Shown: positions 24,940-35,739 of the stretch, piece by piece | Numbering within the stretch: position 1 is the first letter of the stretch | Layout of the letters: each line of letters begins with the position of its first letter | DNA from: Sphagnum magellanicum | Lineage: Eukaryota; Streptophyta; Sphagnopsida; Sphagnales; Sphagnaceae | DNA length: 64,000 bases | Assembly (NCBI GenBank): GCA_021904315.1 | Contig: CM038911.1 | Span: 8,343,390 to 8,407,389, forward strand | Direction of reading: 5' to 3' | Program-made: the position numbers and the translations under genes | Notes under the pieces: model-generated | What the model saw: only the letters and a program-made list of their open reading frames with translations | What the model was told of the DNA's origin: nothing | The model's database searches: none

Positions 24940-27140
24940 TATGTAGACATACTTCCCGATTTTTTAAGGCAGCCTAGTTGCTAGCTCCTTCATACTTGGT
25001 TAATTTCTTGCAATATCAAAAGTTAGATGATGTTTAAATTATTGAACCAATAATAATCAGAAACTTGTATTGTGTACTTCAATAATAAGAAGCTGCTGAT
25101 TCTGCTGTCCTGGTAGCAACAAATTATGAAACTAAGGATTTGAGATGAAAGAATGATCATGAAACAAAGGGAAACTACTCATAGCAAGTCAAAGGCCCCC
25201 AAAAGTACATAAAAAACTTGTTAGATTTCAGAAGTAGTTAGGCCCACTTTACACTACGAGTCAAGGCCAGTGTTCAACTCCAATCAAGCATTCCTATTGG
25301 TGCAAAAGTTGAAATCAGCCCCAAGGACTTTTTACACTAGGCGTCATGCCTGAAATAGAAAAAATCTTTTCAATCTGCCGAAAGTTACTTATAATAAATG
25401 CTGAACTTTATAGCCTTGTATTGGTCCCAAGGCTGAAAGAAAGAAGGATACCATTGAATTTGGGAAGCCAATTTGCAACCCTTGAGGCCAATGTTCCAGC
25501 ATTTATTAATATCCTGACATCAATGTTGTAGCATTTATTAGTAACTTGGGGCCACACAACAAGCCAAAAATGCTCAAAGTTGGGCCCAAGATTTTTAGCC
25601 CTCACTCCTAGTCTAAAGTGGGCAGTACTTACTTACTTAGGTAGTTACCTGAAGTTTTGCATTCAGTAAGCAGTAGTTGCATTTGGAGTAGTGTTTTTTT
25701 TTTCCCCCAATTTTGTGATGAAAAACAGAAGTTGGAATCATCTTTAAGATAATTTAGCCAATTTGGATATTTAAAAAAATGAAAAAGAAAAAATATAGGT
25801 ATGCATCCTTTTATAATGTTGCCGACCTATTGGAAGTTGGAATCTGATGAAGAATAAGGAATTCCTTTTTACAATTATTTTTTTGTGGACATTTGGCTAT
25901 CGAAAAATCTCAAAAACACACTCAGTTTTATTGTAAACCCTAATTCCTTTGTTGGGAACTTCATGAGCTACTTGTTAATATATCCTCGGGTAGCTCAGAG
26001 CTCTTCCTTGTGACAAAAAGAAAACATCTGATTTTTCAAGAACCTTAGGTTACAGTACCCCAAAATAGTGAAATGAAAATTTGTGGAAATATGAAGTTGA
26101 CATGTTGAAAATCATCATAATTATTGATTATATAGTAGGCTACACCCGGAATAATTTCACTACTCATATCACAATATCATAGTAGATGATGGAAAAAATA
26201 TATATAATTTCAAATTTTTTAAAAAAGAATTCATTTTTTGGGAAAAAAAAATTAATTGATTTTGTCAATGTGGAAACTGACCCTAGGCTACTAGGGTACA
26301 TTTACTTTACCTTCAGAAAATAATGAAGAGCTGCTTAATTTACTCCTCCTTGTCATCCACATGGAATCTTCAAATTTAATTAATTATTCAACAGACATGT
26401 GTTGAAGCAAGCTCCCCTTGTACTATGGTATCAAGAACCCTAGATTACCCTAGCTGCATAACTTACTCTGGTCTTTATGAATTTATAGGGTAAAAAATTT
26501 CTGCATGAACTTGGAACCAATGGATGGGTGACAGATGGAAACCAAGTTATATCTTTAGGCTCAAAGTTGCCCTAAAATGGCAAAATCCATTTATACATTG
26601 AACCATTTATATGGCTTGATTCTCCAATTGATTCCTATCTAGGTGGTTTTTACCCCCAATTTTTTAACATGTAAAATTGGATATTTAAAATTAAAATAAA
26701 ATAATTATAATTTATGCTAGAAAAAAAGTCAAAAAAAAATTCCCCTTTTTTGTTTTTCAAAAAAACTATAAATTTTGTTTGGGAAAAAAGAAAAAACCAC
26801 TGATTCCTATAAGGATAATGACCCTGCCAGTAAGGCATTAAGTTAGGCCTCAGGAGTCAAGCATGGAGGGCCAGCTCCAGACTCCAGACCATAATACCTA
26901 CCCTGGTGTCAGACCTTCCCTGATGATTAAAAAAAAACTGATTTTCTCAAAAATAAAAACTTAAGAAGAAGAAAAAAAACCATGGAAGAAACAACATTGC
27001 AAAAAACCATAAATTTCCTTCTGGAGTGGCATATTTCACATACCTAAATGCTCTCTTTCTCCAAAGTGTGTGAGATCTCATTCACATAATGTCCATTTTC
27101 TAAGGTTTTTACAAACACGGTAGTAGTACCTTAATGATGG
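24940..27140. other. AT-rich intergenic DNA, no gene seen
   Basis: No recognisable coding exon. It includes poly(A)/poly(T) runs and one copy (26345-26450) of a block repeated at 27275-27365. Confidence 0.55.
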
Positions 27141-27144
27141 CTTC

Positions 27145-27830
27145 AGCACAAATTATATTATTTTAAAAAAGTGCTGAAATTTTCAAAATTTATTTCTTCC
27201 AAAGAATTTTTTTTGTGTGAAGGAATATAAAGAATGTTTTGAAATATTCTGATAATGCATTAAATTTTTTTTCACAATGGAATCTGGATAATTAATTAAT
27301 TATTCGGTAGACATGTGCTGAAGCTGCCCTTGTACTACGGTAATTTTGGAAGCTTTGGATTATGATTTGTGTATATATATATAGTGAGAGAGAGAAGGTA
27401 AAAAGAAGATTGGTGAAAAAAAATCATAGCTAGCTGAAGGGTGGGTAATTAAACTTAGTCTTTTGTATATAACATAATAACAACTTGGCTGCTTGGCAGC
27501 TTCTACAATAATAATAATACTAATAATAATATCATTTTCAAAAATGTTAAAAGGTTCAATTTTAGTTATTTTTTCAAAGAATTTTTTTTTGTTAAGGAAA
27601 ATATTGAATCTTTAGGAATATTTAATTTGTTGAAATCAAATTCTCATAATTAATTAATTAATTAATTAATTAATCGATAAAGATATTATGGAATATCAAA
27701 TATCTAGAGAAAAAGAGAGGAGGGAGAAGAAAGAAAAAAAAAGGAAAAAGAATTGGTGGAATTTTATCAGAGCAAGCTAGGTAATGTTAAATGGACCATG
27801 GTGGGTAATTAAAAACTTAAGCTTGTATGT
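27145..27830. repeat. Degenerate repeated blocks upstream of the Dof gene
   Basis: Two neighbouring blocks (about 27145-27460 and 27525-27830) share an order of similar parts: an AT-rich segment with tttcaaagaattttttttg, an attaattaatta run, and ggtgggtaattaaa followed by ctta…tgtat. The attaattatt…agacatgtg(c/t)tgaag part also occurs at 26375-26410. The first segment resembles 11895-11990 as well, so it is probably a dispersed repeat family. Confidence 0.6.
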
Positions 27831-27879
27831 AGTAAGGGAAAACAAAAAAAACACAAGCAACGAGAAAAGCAAGAAAAAC

Positions 27880-28934
27880 GCGGAGACAATTTAGGGGGGG
27901 CGGGAGGGCCTATGCGGGACCCGCTTGTCTAAGGCACACAACTACCCACGTCGATGCCCAAACCCAAAGTGGACTGAAAAATACCCACCAATTGTTATTA
28001 CTATCGACGCCAAAGTGGACTGAAAATTTGGAACCAGTACCACTACGTCGTCAAAGTGCCGCCCACTCTTCTGGTTCCGTCACTATGATGCCGCTGCTGC
28101 CTCTCCTTTTGCTGCTACTCCCATATTTATTCTTCTGTTGGCTGCTGCTACTGCGACCACCTTCGTCTTCTTCTTCTTCTTCTTCTTCTTGCCTTTTCTC
28201 TCCGCGTTTAGATTGCTCTTGCGCTAGTGCAACTGAACGACCTCATTCTTCTCTACTTACTTACTTACTTTCCCTCTCCCCCTGTGAGCGAGGTGGTGTT
28301 GCATTGGAGGTGTGTATTGGAGGCTTTTCTCTGTGAAAGGTTGCTTGGATATTTGTGATGCATTGGGACAGCGAAAGAAGAACAACAGAGGGAGGGAGGG
28401 TGGTTCTTCTGGGTGGTTCTCTGACTTTTTTTTTGGTCCTCTTGTCTAATCGCACCTCTTTTCCTTTCGTGTATGTGTGTGTTTGTGAGAGAGAGAGAGT
28501 TTTTTTGTGATTATATTTTTGAATGTTTTGAGTATTCATTCGATTCTTACTGGTTTTGGAGGTGTGTGGTGCGTCCAATTTTTGTATATTTTCTGTTGTA
28601 ATTTTGTGAATTTTTTTTTCAAGCTTTTTTTTTTTGGGGAATTGGGGGAGATCTAGATTGTGAAATCTGGAACATTTTGTAAATGAGTTGAAACATTTTG
28701 TAGTAGAGGATTTCGTTGATAGGTGGTGGTAGTGGTTCTTGCAAGTGGTGGAGCATCTCTTGTAGAGGGAGGAGTGGTGGTTTGGGAGCTTTTGTGTAGA
28801 GGAATTGAGAAATGGGGAGCTTTTGTTGAGCTTCTTCTTCAGTGTTGGAGACTTTGTTGAAAGGTGTTTTAGTGCAGGGATTCTTGAAGAAGAAGCTCAG
28901 AACTCGGTAGAGTAGATTTTCCTTGTTTGCAGTC
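27880..28934 (+). promoter_or_regulatory. Probable Dof promoter/5' leader region
   Basis: The base composition turns GC-richer here than in the AT-rich DNA before it. It has a (CTT)n run at about 28163-28190, GA/CT-rich leader-like sequence, and a strong 3' splice site tccttgtttgcag just before the start codon, so an intron in the 5' UTR is likely. A TATA-like gtatatatatatag lies at about 27370. The transcription start is not determined. Confidence 0.45.
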
Positions 28935-30311
28935 ATGCAGTTGTTGGTGAATTCGAATAGTGTAGTAGACGGGGGAGGTAGAGCTAAGACGGAGGAGGAG
29001 GAAGAGGATGCGGAGGAGCAAGCAGGGGGAGTTGTTGCTGCTGCTTCTTCTTCTCCGGTCTCACCAGCAGCAGCAAGAGGTCAAGCAGCAGGAGGAGGCG
29101 TAGGATCGCCGGGAAGCGGAAGTAATGTGGTCGTCCCGGAGAAGCCAGCCAAGGTTGTTCCTTGCCCACGATGTGAGTCCATGAACACCAAATTCTGCTA
29201 TTTCAACAACTATAGCATGAAGCAGCCTAGGTATTTCTGCCGGCAATGTCAAAGATACTGGACAGTGGGTGGCACTTTGCGCAATGTTCCTGTGGGCGGT
29301 GGATCCAGGAAGAAGAGCAGCAGGAGTCAGAGATCTGACCCATATCTCAGATCAGCAACTGCAGCACAAAGTGGAGGAGGAGGAGGAGGAGTTGCACCCC
29401 CGAGTTCAACAGCAGCAGCCCTCTCTGGCAACAACAACCCTCTGCTGCTGCAGCACACTCTTGGCTTCCAGCAATTGCTAATGCAAGATGTCAATCTACC
29501 CTACGACATGACCACTTCTGCATATGAACTCCAGCAGCAAGAGCAATACCTGGAGCATCAAAATCTGGGACTGTTGTTCTATCCTGTGATGAACAAATCA
29601 GTGAACAACAATGCACAGGAGCTTTCTGTCATGCATGCTATGTATGCATCATCAGCAGGAGCAGGAGCAGGAGGAGTATGTGGTGGTGGCAGTGATCCAG
29701 GTGCTCAGGGTGGTGTTAATCATCATCCAATGCTGAATGTAAATGGAGCTTACTATTGCACTCCGAACAACAACAACAACAACAACAGCAGCAGTGATTT
29801 CCTTCATGGAGACTCCATCATCAACCAAGTGATCCAGTGGGGGAATTTAGTGCCCACTGAGCAGCAGCAGCCGCAGCAGCTGCAAACTGAGTCAATTTGG
29901 AATGAATCCAGACACCAGCAGAGTGGATCTCCAGCCCTCAGTGCAAGTGATGAGGAGGAGGAAGTCAACAGAAGAAGAAGAAGCAGCAGCAGCTGCTGCA
30001 ACTCTCCTCAGGCCAAGCTGCAGCATGTAGTGAAGGCAGAAAGCTACGAGCCATGTAGTAATAATAACAATAATAGCAGTAGTATGCTGTTGCAGCAGCA
30101 GCATCTTCAGATCTTGAACACAAACAACAACAGGAAGTCTGGATTTGAGGGATGTTGTTTAGCTCCCAATAACATTGGCTCATCTCCACCTCATGGATCT
30201 AGTACTATCGAGGAAGAAGGCAGCACACCAACAAATGGCTACTCCACAAATGGGTATGATGAAGGGGATGTTGTTTCCTCCATGTGGCCAGACTTGGAAT
30301 TCTTCCACTAG
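28935..30311 (+). CDS. Dof zinc-finger transcription factor (458 aa)
   Basis: Dof proteins are plant-specific nuclear transcription factors that bind AAAG cores. The Dof domain lies at about residues 73-128 and has CX2CX21CX2C with cysteines at 77, 80, 102 and 105, followed by [20 protein letters not shown] and a basic Ser/Arg/Lys tail (nuclear localisation). An acidic EEEEED stretch and Ala/Gly-rich sequence precede the finger. Asn, Gln, Ser and Gly homopolymers fill the C-terminal half, which ends in MWPDLEFFH. The first in-frame ATG is 28935; the frame is open a few codons upstream but only from a TTG. Single coding exon, with a possible intron ending at 28932. Neighbours are repeats, so context adds nothing. 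Which Dof subgroup it belongs to cannot be settled by eye. Confidence 0.95.
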   Translation: MQLLVNSNSVVDGGGRAKTEEEEEDAEEQAGGVVAAASSSPVSPAAARGQAAGGGVGSPGSGSNVVVPEKPAKVVPCPRCESMNTKFCYFNNYSMKQPRYFCRQCQRYWTVGGTLRNVPVGGGSRKKSSRSQRSDPYLRSATAAQSGGGGGGVAPPSSTAAALSGNNNPLLLQHTLGFQQLLMQDVNLPYDMTTSAYELQQQEQYLEHQNLGLLFYPVMNKSVNNNAQELSVMHAMYASSAGAGAGGVCGGGSDPGAQGGVNHHPMLNVNGAYYCTPNNNNNNNSSSDFLHGDSIINQVIQWGNLVPTEQQQPQQLQTESIWNESRHQQSGSPALSASDEEEEVNRRRRSSSSCCNSPQAKLQHVVKAESYEPCSNNNNNSSSMLLQQQHLQILNTNNNRKSGFEGCCLAPNNIGSSPPHGSSTIEEEGSTPTNGYSTNGYDEGDVVSSMWPDLEFFH

Positions 30312-30381
30312 AAGAAAAAGAAGAAGAAGGAAGAATCGGTTGTTTGTCTCTCCAAACTCTGTCTCTGTCTCTCATTCTCTC

Positions 30382-30422
<41 letters not shown>

Positions 30423-30915
30423 ACAGGAGTTTGATCCTGGTGGAAGTTTTGCTTTGAGGTTTTCTTTCTCTCTTGTCTAGTGGGTTTTTCTACAGTTTGT
30501 TGTGATTAATTTTCTTTGTTTCTTTTTCTCCTTGTAGTAATATTGTTGCTTTGTGTATATATATACTTAGAAATGTGTACAGGGTTGTTTACTTCCCCAC
30601 ACATTCTGGATATTTTGGTTACGGATTGTGAATAGGAAAAGAGAGGTTTTTGGGTCCCTTTGTTTTGTTACCTGGTAGAGTTTTTTAAAGCCATGGGAAC
30701 AGTGATGATGAAATGGGATTCTGCATACTTGTTCTGCATTGGCAGAAACAGGGATTTTCTGAATACTTGTGTTTTGATGTGTATAGCTCCTCACAGGTAT
30801 AGTACTTATGGGTTGTAGTGTCAACCATGGTGCAACTCAATTCCCTTGCAGCAAGAGGGCCTACAAAGTACTTGTCTTTTTATTCCCCATCTTTCAATTT
30901 GTCAATAAAAATTTT
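30312..30915 (+). other. Dof 3' UTR with CT microsatellite
   Basis: Begins with an A/G-rich stretch, then (CT)n at about 30384-30419. AATAAA at 30904-30909 is a candidate poly(A) signal. There is no other supportable gene. Confidence 0.45.
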
Positions 30916-31091
30916 CACTCGTTTCACAGTGTGTGCAAGTTTATTCTCTTCACACCAGAGAGTCTGGTATCAACCTATTATGCTTCCAGGGTAGAAATTC
31001 TAAAACTATCAGCTTGCTTTGTTGTACAGTCTTTTAAATTGAGGAAGAGGCAATTCCTACAAATACCACAACTCTCATAGATATGCTGGCT

Positions 31092-31244
31092 GGCAAGTAG
31101 ACAGCCCTGGTGTAGTTTCTGTGTTGCAACCTGTTACCCCAAGTAGCTACCAGAATATAGAATACCATGGCAAGTAGACAGCCCTGGTGTCATTTCTGTG
31201 TTGCAACCTGTCACCCCAAGTAGCTACCAGAGATATAGTATACC
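31092..31244. repeat. 77-bp tandem duplication
   Basis: Two adjacent copies starting at 31092 and 31169, both beginning ggcaagtagacagccctggt and containing tttctgtgttgcaacctgt and ccccaagtagctaccaga. They differ at only a few positions, so the duplication is fairly recent. Confidence 0.9.
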
Positions 31245-32730
31245 AAGAGACTACAACCCTCATACACCAAATGGAGTAGAATGCGGTTTCTGAAAATTCA
31301 ACCAGACAAGACTAACATTGATGCATAACCCCCAACGGTTCCTGCTGGTTCTAACCTCCAAGTTTGAAATCTATAACCTGAATTACCAAATAGGTGAGTG
31401 CCTTCATCCAACACTAACCCCAATCGGCATCCTCATCTCTGGTATGAATCTGTAAGCGAATTCCCATTATTAAGCAGCATTTCTTGATAGCTTTGGTGAG
31501 AGATGTTTATTCTGAGCAGAAGTTGTACCCTTCTTGATCACCTGTATAAGGACCAGCACTGAATTTATGGTGCTTGTAGTCTCTCCCCCTGCAAGTTAAA
31601 CTGACAAGATTTAGACCTCCATCATAAGTGCAGATTCTACTGTTGGATAATGGTGGGCTCGCACTCACCTACACTAGAAAGAGAAAAAGAATCCATTGAG
31701 ATTGAATCTCAAGCACGAAGTTCAAATTAGACTGGATATGAGATATGGTTGGGCACACACCTGCAATGCCTTGAAGATTGAGTGGCTTGAAGATGATCTT
31801 TTGACTCCTTTGATCTTGGATTGAGGTTCTGCTTCTTGCAGGGCACCATAGCTCATTCTTGAAACATACACAATTTAAATCACTTTCACCCACCTTATGA
31901 TAATATGCAGCAACTTCACTCCAGCAACCACCAACATTTATCTTTCCAACCATCACTATTTAGTCTAAGTTCAAATGTATATGGTAGTACCCTTCCCTTA
32001 ACATAAGAGTAATTCCTAACCAAAGGTTCTGACATAGCAAAAGCAGATGAAAATAGCTGAACTTAGTTTAAAACACAAAAGATTACACTTTCGAGTTCAT
32101 GTATACATTCCTCCAAATTGTGTAGCAAACAGACTAATATTCCTTGTTATGATGAATCTGCTACAACCCAACTTGAGAAAATTCCAGCTGTATCAAAGGA
32201 CTTCCATTATGGACAGTTGGCAAGAGCAAACATTGGAAACACTCCACATTCTCCTCTCCTTAAAAACAAAGATGAAATCCTGAGAACACCTATCCCTTCA
32301 CAGCTGCTGCTATCAGATTGAGTTAAAAAGTTGCCATGAGCAATAATGTACAAAGGACATTGCCCTGCAGGTGATATCCCCATCACTACAGCATAAGAAA
32401 GAAGATCCACAGCATTGAAAACAATCAAAATAGAAGAAAGACTATTCCAGTCCATTCCCCTAAAGCTGTGCCTTCCAGCTCAATTCTAACCTGACTAGTT
32501 CCCATCATAATACACACAGGCCAATTTGACTCTTTTGAACAAGATAGGAAGACTGAACAATAACAAGTTTTTGATTTTCAAAGGTCTGTCTTGGCCTCTG
32601 CAGTTGTCATGAAAGTGATGAACAGAAGGCAAGCATGCCTCCTTGCAGCCCAGCAGACCTAATAGCAAGTCGCTAGAGCATGGCAAATCAGAAATATCAT
32701 AAACAAGGACATCCCAAAAGGTAAGAGTTT
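31245..32730. other. Intergenic stretch, no gene seen
   Basis: ORFs of 60-107 codons on both strands (for example 31669-31956 and 32495-32818, minus) show no recognisable motif. Part of it may be 3' UTR of the ADF gene that lies downstream on the minus strand. Confidence 0.5.
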
Positions 32731-32731
32731 G

Positions 32732-33078
32732 CCTACAGCATACAACAATACTTGTACAATGTCCATATTGTAAAAAACACCAGGCAAAGTTCAGAAGTAG
32801 CCTAAAATCAAGGTGCATGGAGTGGCAACATTCGTGATAAAAGCACTAAGAAACTCCCTCAAAACATGACCTCCAGACTGCCAAACTCTGATCAGAAATG
32901 TTTTCCTACAGCATGCAACAATACTTCTACAACATCCAATATCGTAAAGGAACACCAGGCAAAGTTCAGAAGTAGCCTAAAATCAAGGTCCATGGCTCGG
33001 CAACCTTCACAATAAAAAACACTTAGGAACTCCCTCAAAATCTGACCTCCAGCCTGCCAAACCCTGAGCAGAAAAGGA
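32732..33078. repeat. 173-bp tandem duplication downstream of ADF
   Basis: Copies start at 32732 and 32905 (both cctacagcat…caacaatact). They share caccaggcaaagttcagaag, tagcctaaaatcaagg and actccctcaaaa. The second copy ends about 15 bp from the ADF stop codon, so both copies sit in or next to its 3' UTR. Confidence 0.9.
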
Positions 33079-33093
33079 GCAAAGTCTGTCAGC

Positions 33094-34321
33094 TTAGTTG
33101 GCGCGATCTCTCATGATATCCAAGCCCACTTCTGTGGGGTCTGTGGCCTGAAGCTCATAATGAACACCATCCAATTCCCTCCGAAACCTGTCCTTTGAGC
33201 TTGCATAAATCATCTTAGACTTGATTCGTGACGTGTCTGGGGACCTGGAGTAAAGATAGTCATAGTTTAAGCTCCATGACATTATTCAATAACAATAAAC
33301 AAACCTCTTGTGAAGGGGAGCACAATCTCACATTGCATTGCTTACTATTGCAATGGAATAAATCTACCAACTTCATCTGGAAGGCACCTACAACAATCAC
33401 CAAAACCAAAAGCAGCAGCTCTGACTACACTTTTTTTTGCTGAAGCTAAAAGGGCAAAAATGGGAAACCAAATGATCTGCCATGACTGGAGCCAATCTTC
33501 AGACTGTGCTCTTACCATGCAACAAAGAAAATCTTGCTCTTCTGACAATTGTCATCAGTGACAAAGTCAAAGTCATAGACCGCATATCTGCAATCATTCT
33601 CTGGTAGATGTGATGCAAAATCCACATAACTTTCCTCTGGACTTCCAGTCCTCTCCAGAATTATCTGCTGTGCTTTCTCATCAATTTTGAAGATGATGTA
33701 CCGGTAAGTTTTCTTCCTTTGGAGCTCCACGAACTTCAGTTTGCACTCCTCACTGACTGCCATCCCTGATGCCGCGTTGGCCTGCACGAGAACTACCCAA
33801 AAAAATTCATAACAATTGCAAGCTAAAGTTGATTTCTCGCACAAAGTTAAAAATCAAAGACAAACAACAAACCCTTATAGCTACCCCCACACGCCCATTC
33901 GAAAGGGAAGATACAAACTCTCAAGTCTTATATATATATATATATATATATATCAATCCAATTCCTAACAGCAGCGGCTAAAACGAAAATCGAATAAAAA
34001 AGAAAAAAGAAGAAGCACACAAACAAAAAAGCCACAAACGTATCAATCAATCCATCCCCTAAACCCTAAAACCGACTTCTAAAGATCCACACAAAAAAAT
34101 CTAGCATCTCGTGATTTCCCGCATGGAAGGCAAAAAATCTAGAGAGAAACCTTGTGCTTTATATATTAATTCATTCCTCCAAATCAACACAAGAAGGAGA
34201 ACAACAACAAAAACATGTACTAATCGTCAGACCTTCAAAGGTTCACAGCAGATAAACCCTAAGGAAGAAACCAACAAAACAATAATCAAGGTTGTAACAG
34301 ATTCACAGATAAACCTACCAT
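33094..34321 (-). CDS. Actin-depolymerizing factor (ADF/cofilin), 139 aa
   Basis: ADF/cofilin binds and severs actin filaments in the cytoplasm. Three exons on the minus strand: 34319-34321 (the ATG alone, ATG|gtaggt), 33516-33781 and 33094-33244 (stop TAA at 33094-33096). The introns are 537 and 271 bp. A first exon that codes only for Met is the classic layout of plant ADF genes. The product starts [17 protein letters not shown] (Ser near the N terminus is the usual regulatory phosphorylation site), continues with [11 protein letters not shown], the actin-binding region around [20 protein letters not shown], then [20 protein letters not shown], and ends MRDRAN. Length and motifs are normal for the family and nothing is missing. 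A 54-bp minisatellite begins about 150 bp upstream of the start codon. Confidence 0.96.
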
Positions 34322-34474
34322 GATGAAGAACGTCGAAGCGCGGTCCGAATCCTTTCTCTTGTTTTCTGCGTCCGTCGCCAAAATTCTCCAAACTCCTTCG
34401 TCTTCTTCTCCGTCGTCGTTGTCCTCCCTCTGCTCTTCTCCGGCTTTCCAGGTCCTGACAACGAGGTCCTTTGT

Positions 34475-35400
34475 TCACGAGCCCGGTGCTTATCCGTTTG
34501 GGTCCTCATTAAGACACGTCGAGTGACTGGTCCTTCAGGTGCTTCTCCATTCGGGTCCTCGTTAGAGACACTTCAAGTGAGAGGTCCTTCAGGTGCTTCT
34601 CCATTTGGGACCTCATTAAGGACACCTCAAGTGAGAGGTCCTTCAGGTGCTTCTCCATTCGGGTCCTCGTTAGAGACACTTCAAGTGAGAGGTCCTTCAG
34701 GTGCTTCTTCATTTGGGACCTCATTAAGGACACCTCAAGTGAGAGGTCCTTCAGGTGCTTCTCCACTTGGTTCCTTGTTAAAAAAAATTTAAATATTTTA
34801 TCAAGTGAATGGTCCTTCAAGTGCTTCTCCATTTGGGTCCTTGTTAAAGACACCTCGAGTGAGAGGTCCTTTAGGTGCTTCTCCATTCGAATACTCGTTA
34901 AAAACACTTCAAGTGAATGGTCTTTCAAGTGCTTCTCCATTTGGGTCCTTGTTAAAGACACCTCGAGTGAGAGGTCCTTTAGGTGCTTCTCCACTTGGAT
35001 CCTTGTTAAAAACACCTCAAGTGAATGGTCCTTCAAGTGCTTCTCCATTTGGGACCTTGTTAAAGACACCTCAAGTGAAAGGTCCTTCAAGTGTTTCTCC
35101 ATTTGGGTCCTTGTTAAGGACTCATCAAGTGACAGGTCCTTCATGTGTTTCTCCATTTTGATCCTTGTTAAAGAAACCTTGAATGAAAGGTCTTTCAAGT
35201 GTTTCTCCATTTGGGTCCTTGTGAAGGACACATCAAGTGACAAGTCCTTCATGTGTTTCTCCATTTTGGTCCTCATTAAAGACACCTCTAATGAGCAATG
35301 TTTCAAGTGTTTCTCCGTGTGGTGCTCATTAAAGACACCTCTAGTGAGTGGTCCTTCAAGTGGTTCTCCATTAGGGTCCTTGTTAAAGACACATCAAGTT
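34475..35400. repeat. 54-bp minisatellite, about 16-17 copies
   Basis: Clear copies at 34529, 34583, 34637 and on with a 54-bp period (for example ggtccttcaggtgcttctcc then attcgggtcctcgttaga). A diverged copy lies at about 34475-34528, and a short AT-rich break at about 34780-34803 resets the phase. Because 54 is a multiple of three, long ORFs stay open on both strands (18-residue periods such as EKHLKDLSLEVSLTRTQM on the minus strand). It sits directly upstream of the ADF leader. Confidence 0.95.
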
Positions 35401-35739
35401 GTTAGTCCTTGGTTATGTTGGGGATACGGGAGAACCTTGTAAATAAAAATCAAGGATGGCAACCCATCCATAAAAAATACAAGGCAAATGAAAACACAAG
35501 TAAACACAACTTGAAAAAAAAAAACAAAAACAAATAGTCAACAAAAATCAATTAAAAACCTTAAGCAAATATGACTCATGACTACAAAATGATAATCAAT
35601 GTTAACAACTTGAAAACCTAAGACAAAGCAGTTGTCATTTGCCACAAATTGGCCAGTGACAAAAGTGCACTAGCTATGATGTGTGGTAGAGATGAGGAAC
35701 CCTAACCAAGTGCAACAACTCATTGAAGAATTGCTATGG

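Noticed and set aside
27992..28336. 114-codon + ORF before the Dof gene
   Set aside because: Leu/Ser-rich because of (CTT)n and CT-rich leader sequence; no domain.
28923..28934. Dof start upstream of 28935
   Set aside because: The upstream in-frame codon is TTG; the first ATG is 28935 and a likely splice acceptor lies just before it.
34509..35306. 265-codon minus-strand ORF of 18-residue repeats as a certain gene
   Set aside because: A 54-bp minisatellite stays open on both strands by arithmetic; without expression data it is only a repeat, reported as a finding instead.
34475..35400. CRISPR array
   Set aside because: The 54-bp units are contiguous copies without unique spacers, and the genome is a plant nuclear genome.
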